DNA of 64,000 nucleotides from Allobosea robiniae (GTDB taxonomy: Bacteria > Pseudomonadota > Alphaproteobacteria > Rhizobiales > Beijerinckiaceae). The stretch lies in the NCBI RefSeq assembly GCF_900102525.1, contig NZ_FNBZ01000003.1:551182-615181 (forward strand). Reading direction: 5' to 3'. The stretch's first letter is position 1, and every line of letters begins with the position of its first letter. Shown piece by piece: positions 44,600-53,868 of the stretch. A program made the position numbers and the translations under genes. The notes below the pieces were generated by a model, which was given only the letters and a program-made list of their open reading frames with translations, ran no database searches and had not been told where the DNA came from.

Positions 44600-47500
44600 T
44601 CGGCCGCCTCCGGATCGGGATAGGGCACGACGCCGTCGGGGCCGCCGCCGAGGCGCCGGCGCAGCTTTTCGAGTGCGAGATAGATCACCGGGGTGGTGTA
44701 GAGCGTCAGCAATTGGCTGAGCAGCAGGCCGCCGACGATGGTGATGCCGAGCGGCTGGCGCAATTCGCTGCCCGTGCCGGTCGCCAGCGCAAGCGGCAGG
44801 GCGCCGAGCAGGGCGGCGAGCGTCGTCATCATGATCGGCCGGAAGCGCAGCAGGCAGGCCTTGACGATAGCTTCCTCCGGCGAGAGGCCCTCATGCCGCT
44901 CGGCCTCGAGCGCGAAGTCGATCATCATGATCGCGTTCTTCTTGACGATGCCCATCAGCAGGATGATGCCGATCAGCGCCACGATCGAGAGTTCGCGGCC
45001 GGTCAGGATCAAGGCGAGGAGGGCGCCGACGCCAGCGGAAGGAAGCGTCGTCAGGATCGTGAAGGGGTGGACATAGCTCTCGTAGAGGATGCCGAGCACG
45101 AGATAGATCGTCACGATCGCGGCGAGGATCAGCCAGGGCTGGTTGGCAAGCGAGCGGTTGAACTCCGCCGCATCGGCGCTGAAGGAGCCCGATATCGCGC
45201 TGGGCATGCCGATCTCGCGTTCGACGGCGGCGATCATCTTGACGGCATCGCCGAGCGCCTCGCCGGGCGCCAGATCGAAGGAGACGGTCGCGGCCGGGAA
45301 CTGCTCCTGATGGGCGATGGAAAGCGGCGCGGTCTCGCGGATCAGCCGGGTGAAGGAGGAGAGCGGCACCTGCACGCTGTTCTGCGTCACCGTCGAGCTG
45401 CCGGCGGAATTGGTCTGGCCCTGGGTATTGGTGTTGCCGGTGACGTAGAGCTTCGTGAGCGCAGAGGGGTCGCGCAGATATTGCGGCGCCGCCTCCAGGA
45501 TGACGCGATACTGGTTCGACTGCTCGTAGATCGTGGCGATCTGGCGCTGGCCGAAGGCGTCGTAGAGCGTGTCGTTGACGGCCTGGATCGAGATGCCGAG
45601 CCGCCCGGCCTTGGCCCGGTCGATCTCGACGCGGGCGCGAAGCCCGCCATCCTGCGCCTCGTTGGCGACGTTGCGCACGATCGCTTCCCGCCGCAGCGCC
45701 TCCGAGAGCTTGCGGGCCCATTCCATCACCTGCAACTGGTCGGCGCCGGTCAGGGTGTACTGGTATTGCGAGCGGCTGGCGCGGGTCGTGATCTGGATGT
45801 CCTGAACCGGCTGGACATAGGCCACGACGCCGGGGATCGCGGCGGCCAGCGCACGCAGCCGCTCGGCGATCACGACCGCGTCGTCATGCCGTTCGTCCTT
45901 GGGGCGCAGCGTCACCGTCATGCGGGCAGTATTGAGCGTGGTGTTGGCTTGACCGATGCCGAGAACCGCGACGACGCCGGTGACATCGCCGTCCTGCTCG
46001 AAGGCCCGCGACACCTGTTCCTGCAAACGCTTCATCTCGTTGAAGGAGACGTCCGGCGAGGATTCCATGACGACATTGAGCAGGCCGGTATCCTGGCTGG
46101 GCAGAAAGCCCTTGGGGATGACGACATACATCCACACCGTCAGCACCAGTGTGACCAAAGTCGCGAGCAGCACGAGGCCGCGGAGCTTCAGGGCCCAACC
46201 GAGCGTCACCTCGTAAAGCCGCGCCATCGCCGAGACCGGCCATTCCGCCAGCCGCATCAGCGGGTTCTCGCGCTTGCCATCTTTATGGCGGAGCAGCCGC
46301 GCGCACATCATCGGCGTCAGCGTCAGCGAGACGATCGCCGAGACCACGACCGCGATGGTGAGCGTCAGGGCGAACTCGCGGAACATGCGGCCGACGAGCC
46401 CGGTCATGAACAGCAGCGGGATGAAGACCGCGACCAGCGAGACCGTCAGCGAAATGACGGTGAAGCCGATCTCGCGGGCGCCGTCATAGGCCGCCCGGAG
46501 CGGTTTCTTGCCCTGCTCCATGTTGCGCACGATGTTCTCGATCATCACGATCGCATCGTCGACGACGAAGCCGGTGCCGATGGTCAGGGCCATCAGCGAG
46601 AGGTTGTCGAGGCTGAAGCCGGCGAGCCACATCACCGCGAAGGTCGCGATCAGCGAGAGCGGCAGCGCCACGCCGGCGATGATCGTGGCGCGCACCGTGC
46701 GCAGGAAGAGCAGCACGACGAGCACGACGAGCGCGCAGGCCAGCACCAGCGTGAACTGCACGTCGGCGATCGAGGCGCGGATCGTCTCGGTGCGGTCGCT
46801 GACCACCTGCAATTCGACGCCGGCCGGCATACCGTTCTTGAGGCGCGGAATCTCTTCCTTCACCCTGGCGACCGTGGTGACGATATTGGCGCCCGGCTGG
46901 CGCATCACGTCGAGGACGACCGCCGTCTTGCCCTTGTACCAGGCGCCGACGCGGCTGTTCTCCAGGTCTTCCAGCACCACCGCGACGTCGCGCAGGAAAA
47001 CCGGCGCGCCGCTGCGATAGGCGACGACGATGTCGCGATAGGCGCTTGCGCTGCCGATCTGGTCGTTGGCGCTGATCGTATAGGCCTGGTGATTGCCGTC
47101 GAGCGCGCCCTTGGCGCCGGAGACATTGGCGGCGACGGTTGCCGTGCGCAGGTCCTCCATACCGAGCCCGTAGGCGGCGAGCCGCGCGAGATCGGCCTGG
47201 ATGCGGATCGCCGGCCTGACGCCGCCTTCGAGCGAGACATGGCCGACGCCGGAAACCTCCGAGAGACGCGGCGAGAGCAGCGTGTCGGCGAGGTCGCTGA
47301 GCTGGCGCAGCGAGACGGTGTCCGAGGTCAGCGCCAGCACCATGATCGGCGCATCGGCCGGGTTGATCTTCGCGTAGGTCGGCGGATAGGGCAGGGTGCG
47401 CGGCAGCGTCGAGCCTGCCGCATTGATCGCCGATTGCACGTCCTGCGCGGCCGCGTCGATGTCGCGGTCGAGGTCGAATTGCAGGGTGACCTGGCTGAGC

Positions 47501-47760
47501 CCGAAGGAGCTCTGCGAATACATCGTCGAGAGCGCCGGGATCTGGCCGAACTGCCGCTCCAGCGGCGCCGTCACCAGCGAGGCGATCGTCTCGGGATTCG
47601 CGCCCGGCAATTGCGTGGTGATCTGGATGGTCGGGAAATCGACCTGCGGCAGCGCCGCAACCGGCAGGCGCAGATAGCCGAGGATGCCGCAGAGCAGCAC
47701 CGCGATGCCGAGCAGCGAGGTTGCGATGGGCCGGCTGATGAAAGGCGCGGACACGCTCAT
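44596..47760 (-). CDS. mdtB: RND multidrug efflux permease, MdtB-like
   Basis: A 1054-residue RND permease, paralogous to the downstream one. It starts SVSAPFISRPIATSLLGIAV and has QLPGANPETIASLVTAPLERQ in the first periplasmic loop and the proton-relay pair in GTGFVVDDAIVMIENIVRN. The start at 47760 is chosen 13 bases after the adaptor stop. The frame is open 63 codons further upstream into the adaptor gene and that part is rejected. A peculiar Asn/Thr/Gly/Ser-rich insert (TGNTNTQGQTNSAGSSTV) lies in the second periplasmic half, in a loop. Works with the adaptor and OprM-like channel of the operon. Confidence 0.93.
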   Translation of the reverse strand: MSVSAPFISRPIATSLLGIAVLLCGILGYLRLPVAALPQVDFPTIQITTQLPGANPETIASLVTAPLERQFGQIPALSTMYSQSSFGLSQVTLQFDLDRDIDAAAQDVQSAINAAGSTLPRTLPYPPTYAKINPADAPIMVLALTSDTVSLRQLSDLADTLLSPRLSEVSGVGHVSLEGGVRPAIRIQADLARLAAYGLGMEDLRTATVAANVSGAKGALDGNHQAYTISANDQIGSASAYRDIVVAYRSGAPVFLRDVAVVLEDLENSRVGAWYKGKTAVVLDVMRQPGANIVTTVARVKEEIPRLKNGMPAGVELQVVSDRTETIRASIADVQFTLVLACALVVLVVLLFLRTVRATIIAGVALPLSLIATFAVMWLAGFSLDNLSLMALTIGTGFVVDDAIVMIENIVRNMEQGKKPLRAAYDGAREIGFTVISLTVSLVAVFIPLLFMTGLVGRMFREFALTLTIAVVVSAIVSLTLTPMMCARLLRHKDGKRENPLMRLAEWPVSAMARLYEVTLGWALKLRGLVLLATLVTLVLTVWMYVVIPKGFLPSQDTGLLNVVMESSPDVSFNEMKRLQEQVSRAFEQDGDVTGVVAVLGIGQANTTLNTARMTVTLRPKDERHDDAVVIAERLRALAAAIPGVVAYVQPVQDIQITTRASRSQYQYTLTGADQLQVMEWARKLSEALRREAIVRNVANEAQDGGLRARVEIDRAKAGRLGISIQAVNDTLYDAFGQRQIATIYEQSNQYRVILEAAPQYLRDPSALTKLYVTGNTNTQGQTNSAGSSTVTQNSVQVPLSSFTRLIRETAPLSIAHQEQFPAATVSFDLAPGEALGDAVKMIAAVEREIGMPSAISGSFSADAAEFNRSLANQPWLILAAIVTIYLVLGILYESYVHPFTILTTLPSAGVGALLALILTGRELSIVALIGIILLMGIVKKNAIMMIDFALEAERHEGLSPEEAIVKACLLRFRPIMMTTLAALLGALPLALATGTGSELRQPLGITIVGGLLLSQLLTLYTTPVIYLALEKLRRRLGGGPDGVVPYPDPEAAE

Positions 47761-47773
47761 CGCGGCTGCCCCG

Positions 47774-49210
47774 TCATGGCTGCGCTTGCGGTCTTTGTGC
47801 ACCCGATCCGCCGGCAGGGGAACCCTGCCCGCCGGGCGGCGCGCCTTCCGAAGGGGCTGCACCGTTGCGCCGCTGCCGGTTCTGGCGGGTGCCGTCGGTT
47901 CCGGCGGGTGCTTCCGGCGCCGGGGCGGCCGAGCCGGCTCCGGAGGCATCGCCGCCGCCCTGCTGGTCGCGCCGCCGCCCCTGGCCCTGGCCGGGCTCGC
48001 GCGTGCCGCGGCGGCCGGGCGCGGTGGCCGGCGGCTGGGCTGCCTCCTCCGGCGTTGAGACGCGCACCTTCGCCTTGTCGGTCAGGCGGGCGAAGCCGGT
48101 GGTGACGAGCTTGACCGGCGGCTCGACGCCGGCGGTGATCACGGCGGTCGTCTCGGTCTGCTGGCCGACGGTGACCGCGACCTGCCGCACCGTCTCGTCC
48201 TCGTCGACGGCGAAGACGTAGGCACCGTTCGGCCCGCGCTGGATCGCGGCGGTCGGGGCGACCACGACATTCTTCAGTACGTCGACGAAGACCCGGACAT
48301 TGACGAACTGGCCCGGCCAGAGCTGGAGCCGCTCGTTCGGGAAGCGGGCCTTGACCTTGATCGTGCCGGTGGTCTGGTCGACGACGTTGTCGATGACCTC
48401 GACGACGCCCTTGTCGATGATCGTCGTGCCGTCGGAATCGAGCGCATCGACCTCGACTGGCCCGCGCGCCACGGCTGCGCTGACGGCGCGAAGCTGCTGC
48501 TGCGGCAGGTTGAAGATCATGGCGATCGGCCTGAGCTGGGTGATGACCACGAGGCCGTTCGTATCGGAGGCGCGCACGATATTGCCCTGGTCGACCTGGC
48601 GGATGCCGAGCCGGCCGTCGATCGGGGCGCGGACCGTGGTGTAGTCCAGAATGGCCTTGGCGTTGTCGATCGCGCCCTGGTCGGCGCGGACCTGCGCTTC
48701 CAGCTGTGCCACCGTGGCGCGCTGGGTGTCGGCCTGCTGGCGCGAGCCGTAATCGGTCTGGGCGAGCTTGGCATAGCGCTCGAGATCGGCGCGGGCATTG
48801 GCGAGCTGCGCCTCGTCCTGCGCCTTCTTGGCCATGGCCTGGTCGTATTGCGCCTGGTAGGTCGCCGGATCGACCTTGGCGAGGATATCGCCCTTCTTGA
48901 CGTCCTGGCCGTCCTTGAAGGCGATTTCGAGCAGCCTTCCGTCGACCTGCGTGCGCACCGTCACGGTGTTCAGCGCCTGGATCGTGCCGACGGCATCGGC
49001 CGTGACCGGCACGTCGCCGCGGCGCGCCGCGGTCGCGATCACCGGGATCGGCCCCTCGCCGCCGCCGAAGCGGGCGCGACGGCCGCCGCGCCCGGCGCCT
49101 TGCTGGCCGGTCGAGACGCCGTCTCCGCTCTGGGGCATCCAGCCGTCATTATAGCTATGCCAGCCCCAGGCGGCGGCGATCAGCACGAGAAGGACGAGAA
49201 GACGCTTCAT
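47774..49210 (-). CDS. mdtA: RND periplasmic adaptor (membrane-fusion) protein, MdtA-like
   Basis: A 478-residue adaptor linking the permeases to the outer-membrane channel. It has an N-terminal membrane anchor or signal (MKRLLVLLVLIAAAWGW) and then the beta-barrel/lipoyl start PVIATAARRGDVPVTADAVG and GRLLEIAFKDGQDVKKGDIL. The helical hairpin runs about residues 115-190 (KAQDEAQLANARADLERYAKLAQ), followed by VRAPIDGRLGIRQVD. The last 85 residues are a low-complexity tail rich in Gly, Pro, Ala and Gln (GRRGTREPGQGQGRRRDQQGG), longer than usual and probably disordered. The start overlaps the channel gene stop (ATGA). Confidence 0.93.
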   Translation of the reverse strand: MKRLLVLLVLIAAAWGWHSYNDGWMPQSGDGVSTGQQGAGRGGRRARFGGGEGPIPVIATAARRGDVPVTADAVGTIQALNTVTVRTQVDGRLLEIAFKDGQDVKKGDILAKVDPATYQAQYDQAMAKKAQDEAQLANARADLERYAKLAQTDYGSRQQADTQRATVAQLEAQVRADQGAIDNAKAILDYTTVRAPIDGRLGIRQVDQGNIVRASDTNGLVVITQLRPIAMIFNLPQQQLRAVSAAVARGPVEVDALDSDGTTIIDKGVVEVIDNVVDQTTGTIKVKARFPNERLQLWPGQFVNVRVFVDVLKNVVVAPTAAIQRGPNGAYVFAVDEDETVRQVAVTVGQQTETTAVITAGVEPPVKLVTTGFARLTDKAKVRVSTPEEAAQPPATAPGRRGTREPGQGQGRRRDQQGGGDASGAGSAAPAPEAPAGTDGTRQNRQRRNGAAPSEGAPPGGQGSPAGGSGAQRPQAQP

Positions 49211-50691
49211 TCCGCCGCCTCTGTCGCTGTGATGGCGGCGCGGCGATCAGTCTCGGACCAGCCGCCGCCCAGCGCCTTGAACAGGTCGATATACGCAGTG
49301 AGTTTGCGCAGCTTGATCTGCGAGAGCTGATCCTGCGCCTGGAACAGGGTCTGCTGGGTGTTCAGGAGCGTCACGATGTCGATAGTGCCCTCGCGGAGCC
49401 GCTGCTCGGTGATGGAATAGGCGCGCCGCGCAGAGGCGACGACCTCCGCCTGCAGGCGTTCATGGCGGGTGTTTTCCTGGATCGCGATCAGCGCATTCTC
49501 GACATCGGCAAAGGCGCTGACGATGGCCTTGCGATAGGTCGCGATCAATTCGTCGGCCGTACCGCGTTCGAGTTCGACCCTGGCGCGCAGGTTGCCACCG
49601 TCGAGGATCGGCTGGACGAGGCCGGCCGCTGCCGAGGCGAAAGCGGCATCGGGCCGCAGCAGGTTCTTCAGCAAGGCGCTTTCGAGCCCGCCCTGGCCGG
49701 TCAGGCTGATGCTTGGATAGAGCGCCGCGCGGGCGGCATAGAGCGTCGCCTCCTGCGAGGTCAGCCTGGCTTCGGCCTCGGCGATGTCGGGCCGGCGCTG
49801 CAGCAATTGCGAGGGCAGGCCGGCGCGCACGCTCGGCACGGCGATCGCATTCAGGCTGCCGCCCTTGATCGTGATGGCGGCCGGCGTCTCGCCGACAAGG
49901 ACGGCGAGCGTGACCTTGGCCTGGCGCTGCGCGAGTTCGAGGGCCGGCACGGAGGCCTTCTGCTGCGCCACGACGCTTTCCTGCTGCGCGATGTCGAGCT
50001 GGGTCGCGGTGCCCACCGAGAGCCTCGCCTGGATGACCTTGAGCGTCCGCTCGGCGACCGCGATGTTCTCGCGGGCGATGCGCAGGCGGTCCTGCGCCTC
50101 CAGAACCTGGAAATAGGTCGTGGTCACGCTGGAGATGGCGGTCAGCGCCACCACATCACGGTCGAAGCGCGTCGCCTCGGCCGCGAAACGTCCGGCATCG
50201 GCGCTCGCGCGGTTCTTGCCCCAGAAGTCGAGCTCGTAGCTCGCCGAGAGACCGAGGCTGAACTGGTTGCCGACGCTGTCGCTGAACGGTCCGCGCTTCG
50301 AGCCCAGCGTGCCAGGCCGCAGGCTGCGCGAAGCATCGCTCGAACCGCTCAGCGTCGGGTAGAGCGCCGCCGCCGAGACCCGCGACTGCGCGTCGGCCTG
50401 ACGAATCCGCGTCATGGCAATGGCGATGTCGAAATTCGTGCCGGCCGTCCGCTCGATCAGCCGGTCGAGTTCGCGCGAGCGGAACAGGCGCGGCCAGTCC
50501 GGCGAGACGGCAGGCGATGCGCGCCGCTCGCCGGCGGCATAGTTGCGCGTAACGGTGACGCCGAGATCGGGACGCTGGTCGGCCGGCAGGCAGGCACCGA
50601 GGCAAAGAGCGATGGCTGCCGCGGAAGAAAGACGGAAAAGCGAATGTCCGACCGCGTGTCCCGCAAGATCACGCCTGTAGTCCGGCACCAT
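49207..50691 (-). CDS. Outer-membrane efflux lipoprotein, OprM/NodT family
   Basis: A 494-residue TolC-like channel. The lipoprotein signal has the lipobox LGAC with Cys34 as the acylated residue. Two repeats of the outer-membrane efflux domain follow (RELDRLIERTAGTNFDIAIA, ASYELDFWGKNR, LLQRRPDIAEAEARLTSQEATLYAARAALYPSISL in order). The start is placed at the ATG 50691, where GGAG and GAGCGGA precede it and the signal peptide begins. The frame extends 111 codons further upstream without a plausible N terminus. It is the first gene of the efflux operon; in many species the channel gene is last. Confidence 0.92.
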   Translation of the reverse strand: MVPDYRRDLAGHAVGHSLFRLSSAAAIALCLGACLPADQRPDLGVTVTRNYAAGERRASPAVSPDWPRLFRSRELDRLIERTAGTNFDIAIAMTRIRQADAQSRVSAAALYPTLSGSSDASRSLRPGTLGSKRGPFSDSVGNQFSLGLSASYELDFWGKNRASADAGRFAAEATRFDRDVVALTAISSVTTTYFQVLEAQDRLRIARENIAVAERTLKVIQARLSVGTATQLDIAQQESVVAQQKASVPALELAQRQAKVTLAVLVGETPAAITIKGGSLNAIAVPSVRAGLPSQLLQRRPDIAEAEARLTSQEATLYAARAALYPSISLTGQGGLESALLKNLLRPDAAFASAAAGLVQPILDGGNLRARVELERGTADELIATYRKAIVSAFADVENALIAIQENTRHERLQAEVVASARRAYSITEQRLREGTIDIVTLLNTQQTLFQAQDQLSQIKLRKLTAYIDLFKALGGGWSETDRRAAITATEAAE

Positions 50692-50908
50692 TCCGCTCTT
50701 CTCCAGCCTCGATTCGAAAGAACGCGGAACACGGCGCGACAGAGCCGCTTCTAGAGCTAACGACGCGAGAGAGAAAGTGAATTTCTCTTCATGTTTGCCA
50801 CCGGGGCGCCGTTGCCGGTTCGCCGGCATGGGGTCTACGCCGCACGGCGCTTGCAGCCATGACGGGCGGGTCGTGGTTCGCCCGGCTTGCACCGTGCTAC
50901 ACGGGCGC

Positions 50909-51505
50909 ATGGTCGCGCGCTTCACCCTCGTCGAACTCAGCACTGCCCGGCAGGAGATCAAGAAAAGCCGCTTCATCGCGGTGGCCGGCCCGGTTGCGGA
51001 CGAGGCGGCGGCCAGGGACTTCATCGCCGCACGATCGGACCCGGCGGCCAGTCACAATTGCTGGGCGTGGCGGTTCGGGCAGAGCTACCGGTTCAACGAT
51101 GACGGAGAGCCGAGCGGTACCGCAGGCAAGCCGATCCTCGCCGCCATAGACGGGCAAGGGCTCGACGGCGTCGCCGTCGTCGTCACGCGCTGGTTCGGCG
51201 GCGTCCTGCTGGGCAGCGGCGGGTTGATGCGCGCCTATGGCGGGACGGCTGCCCAATGCCTGCGCGAGGCGGCGAAGGTGGCGCTCATCGAGACCGTCCC
51301 TGCAACGGTCACATGCGGCTTCGGCGATCTGACCCTGGTCCAGGCGCGGCTCGGCGCCGTGCCGGGCGTGCAGTTGCGGGATCAGGCTTTCACGGATACC
51401 GGCGCGGTCCTGGCGGTATCGGCTCCAAAGGCCGAAATCGATGGCGTGACCCGGCTGGTGATGGATCTCACCAGCGGGCGCGCCGTGATCAGATGGGACG
51501 AATAG
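50909..51505 (+). CDS. YigZ/IMPACT family protein
   Basis: A 198-residue protein with the IMPACT N-terminal fold: ARQEIKKSRFIAVAGPV, SHNCWAWRFG, NDDGEPSGTAGKPIL and VVVTRWFGGVLLGSGGLMRAYG are all intact. The function of bacterial YigZ is unsettled; eukaryotic IMPACT affects translation control. The ATG at 50909 begins the family N terminus, and the 44-codon upstream extension is rejected. It is divergent from the efflux operon, and its 3' end converges on a GNAT gene with 21 bases between. Confidence 0.9.
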   Translation: MVARFTLVELSTARQEIKKSRFIAVAGPVADEAAARDFIAARSDPAASHNCWAWRFGQSYRFNDDGEPSGTAGKPILAAIDGQGLDGVAVVVTRWFGGVLLGSGGLMRAYGGTAAQCLREAAKVALIETVPATVTCGFGDLTLVQARLGAVPGVQLRDQAFTDTGAVLAVSAPKAEIDGVTRLVMDLTSGRAVIRWDE

Positions 51506-51526
51506 GCAGATAGCCGCAACGCGGGC

Positions 51527-52189
51527 TCAACCGAAGGAGAGCCTGGCACGCTGCTGACCGTCTGAGTCGAAGTTTTCGGGGGCAAGCCAGGCTTCGTAGC
51601 CTGCCCGGAGGCGCGGCCAGTCGGCGTCGACCATCGCAAACCACGCGGTGTCGCGATTTTGGCCCTTCTGCACCATATGCTGCCGGAAGACGCCCTCCGG
51701 CGTGAAGCCGAAGCGCTGCGCCGCGCGCTTCGATGGCGCGTTGTGGTCGTTGCACTTCCATTCGAACCGGCGATAGCCCAGCGTATCGAAGGCGTAGCGC
51801 GCGAAGAGATAGAGCGCCTCCGTCGCGACGCGGCTGCGGGCGATCGCGGGACCCCACAGGATATTGCCGATCTCGATGACGCCGTGCACGGCATCGATCC
51901 GCATCAGCGCCTGCCGGCCCTCCGCCCGCCCGGAGTTCTTGTCGACGACCGCGAAGAAGAGCGGATCGGCCGAGGCCGAGGCCTTTTCGAGCCAGGGGCT
52001 GAGAGCAGCCATGTCGGCGGGCGCATCCTCGAACAGGTAACGGAAGCGATCATCCGCTCCGGGTTCGCGGGCTGAGGCGAGCAGGTCGTTCCCGTGTCTG
52101 GCGGGATCGAGCGGCTCGAGCCGGGCATAGCGCCCTTCCAGCACAATCCTCTCGGGGCGGGGAACGCCCTTCCAATCCGACAGATCCAT
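51527..52189 (-). CDS. GNAT-family N-acetyltransferase (RimJ/RimL-like)
   Basis: A 220-residue GNAT enzyme. The acetyl-CoA region includes VIEIGNILWGPAIARSRVATEALYLFARYAF in order, then YRRFEWKCNDHNAPSKRAAQRFGFTPEGVFRQH, which is the RimL-type C-terminal motif. It may acetylate a protein N terminus or a small amine. It is divergent from the MocR regulator at 52.3 kb, and since MocR genes often control the adjacent divergent gene, it is the likely target. Substrate unknown. Confidence 0.9.
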   Translation of the reverse strand: MDLSDWKGVPRPERIVLEGRYARLEPLDPARHGNDLLASAREPGADDRFRYLFEDAPADMAALSPWLEKASASADPLFFAVVDKNSGRAEGRQALMRIDAVHGVIEIGNILWGPAIARSRVATEALYLFARYAFDTLGYRRFEWKCNDHNAPSKRAAQRFGFTPEGVFRQHMVQKGQNRDTAWFAMVDADWPRLRAGYEAWLAPENFDSDGQQRARLSFG

Positions 52190-52319
52190 GGCGATGCCCT
52201 GATTTCATGCGTGGTTGCCTCTGCCGCCGAGGCCGCAGCAGCGCATCACTGGCGGATTTTGTGGTGTGATGTATACTGCCACTTCTTTCAATCTGACCAA
52301 ACCACTTTGCGATGTGACG
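52190..52319. promoter_or_regulatory. Divergent promoter region of the GNAT and MocR genes
   Basis: 130 bases with an A/T-rich stretch TGATGTATACTGCC near 52267-52280 and a GTGG...CCAC dyad around it (about 52261-52282). These are candidate -10 and regulator sites. MocR proteins usually bind paired sites in such divergent gaps. Seen by eye only. Confidence 0.35.
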
Positions 52320-53750
52320 ATGCCGGCAAAGGCCTTCGCCTGGCGGCCGCTGGACAGGGCGGCCGGCGATCTCGAAGGGCAGCTCTATCGCGGGTTTCGG
52401 GATCGCATCCTCGACGGGACGCTGCCGGCCGGGGATCGTCTGCCGTCCTCGCGCGATCTGGCCGTGGCGCTCGGCGTCGCCCGCTCGACCGTGGTCCAGG
52501 CCTATGAGCGCCTGAAGGCCGACGGCTACCTCCTGGCGCAGGCAGGCTCGGCCACGCGCGTCGCCGCGATCGGGGCGGGGCCGCCCCCGCTCCTGCTCAA
52601 GCCGGCCGCGGGTGTTTCCGAGCCGGTTCGTCAGCCTGCGCCCTCCAGGCTTTTCGAACCCGGCGTGCCCGACCTCGCGGATTTCCCGCATGCAGGCTGG
52701 GCGCGCTATCTCGGTGCGCGCGCTCGCTCCCTGCGCATTCACGATCTCGGATATGGCGAGGCGGACGGCCTTCCGGAGCTGCGGGAAGCGATCCTCGAGC
52801 ATGTCGCCAAGACGCGAGGTGTTCTTGCCCGGCCGGAGCAGGTCATGATCGTGCCCTCGACCCGGGCCGCCATCAACCTGCTGATCCGTGTGCTGATGCG
52901 GCCGGGCGATCCGACCGGCGGCGTGGCCTGGATGGAGGAGCCGGGTTATCCCACGGCACAGGCACTCCTGCGCGAGGGCGGGGCCAGGATCGTTCCCGTG
53001 CCTTGCGACGAGGCCGGTATCGACGTCGCGAAGGCTGCCGGGCCGCCGCCGCGCCTGATCTACGTGACGCCCTCGCATCAATACCCGACGGGTGTGACGA
53101 TGAGCCTGCAACGGCGGCTCGCCTTGCTGGACGCCGCGCAGGCGCATGGTGCGGTCGTGATCGAGGATGATTACGATAGCGAGTTCCAGTACGGCTCGCG
53201 GCCGATCGCGGCGCTGCAGGGCATCGATCGCAACGGCCTCGTCGCCTATCTCGGCACCTTCTCCAAGATCTTCGCGCCGGGGGTACGCGTCGCCTATGCG
53301 ATCGTCCCGGTGCGGTTGCTGGAGGCGTTCTCAGTCGCCCTGCAACTGCAAGGCGCCGTCGTGCCGATCCACATCCAGGCGGCCCTGGCCGATTTCATGC
53401 GGGACGGTCGCCTGCGCGGCTATATCCGCAAGATGAAGGCCCTCTACGCCGCACGCATGGCCGCGAGCGTCGCAGCGCTCGAGCAGCATTGCGGGGATGC
53501 CTTGCAGATCGCCGCCGGAGCCGGCGGGCTTCAATTGGCGACATGGTTCCGCGATCCGCATGTCGACGACCGGGCCGTTGCCGAAAGCTTGAAGGCGAAT
53601 GGCTTTGCGATGCAGCCGATGGCGCGCTTCCATCTGGGGCGAGTGAGGCCGGGCCTGGTTTTCGGCATAGCGCGCGTCGCCCCGGCAACCGTGCAGACCC
53701 ATGTCGCCGCGCTGGCCGGCATCCTGCGGCGATCTCGGCCCTCGGTGTGA
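52320..53750 (+). CDS. MocR/PdxR-type regulator: GntR DNA-binding domain fused to aminotransferase
   Basis: A 476-residue MocR protein. The winged helix lies at residues 20-85 (GDRLPSSRDLAVALGVARSTVVQAYERL), joined by a linker to a fold-type-I aminotransferase domain. That domain contains TPSHQYPTGVTMS, IEDDYDSEFQYG and the PLP-binding lysine in YLGTFSKIFAPGVRVAY. PLP or a PLP adduct is the expected effector; in PdxR it controls vitamin B6 synthesis. I start at the ATG 52320; an ATG at 52269 (MYTATSFNL) is possible. Divergent GNAT gene is the likely regulated partner; no pdx genes are adjacent. Confidence 0.9.
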   Translation: MPAKAFAWRPLDRAAGDLEGQLYRGFRDRILDGTLPAGDRLPSSRDLAVALGVARSTVVQAYERLKADGYLLAQAGSATRVAAIGAGPPPLLLKPAAGVSEPVRQPAPSRLFEPGVPDLADFPHAGWARYLGARARSLRIHDLGYGEADGLPELREAILEHVAKTRGVLARPEQVMIVPSTRAAINLLIRVLMRPGDPTGGVAWMEEPGYPTAQALLREGGARIVPVPCDEAGIDVAKAAGPPPRLIYVTPSHQYPTGVTMSLQRRLALLDAAQAHGAVVIEDDYDSEFQYGSRPIAALQGIDRNGLVAYLGTFSKIFAPGVRVAYAIVPVRLLEAFSVALQLQGAVVPIHIQAALADFMRDGRLRGYIRKMKALYAARMAASVAALEQHCGDALQIAAGAGGLQLATWFRDPHVDDRAVAESLKANGFAMQPMARFHLGRVRPGLVFGIARVAPATVQTHVAALAGILRRSRPSV

Positions 53751-53868
53751 GCGGCGGATTGACAGTGTTGCATGGATTGCTAATCAGGCTCCCGAGGTAA
53801 CGTCCTCGATCCCGTGACGGGATTTGAATGTCCGGGAACGGCCCGGCCCTCTTCTCCGGGGCCGGCCC

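Noticed and set aside
50692..51024. 111-codon upstream extension of the efflux channel gene
   Set aside because: The lipoprotein signal begins at the ATG 50691 with a ribosome site; the extension overlaps the divergent YigZ gene.
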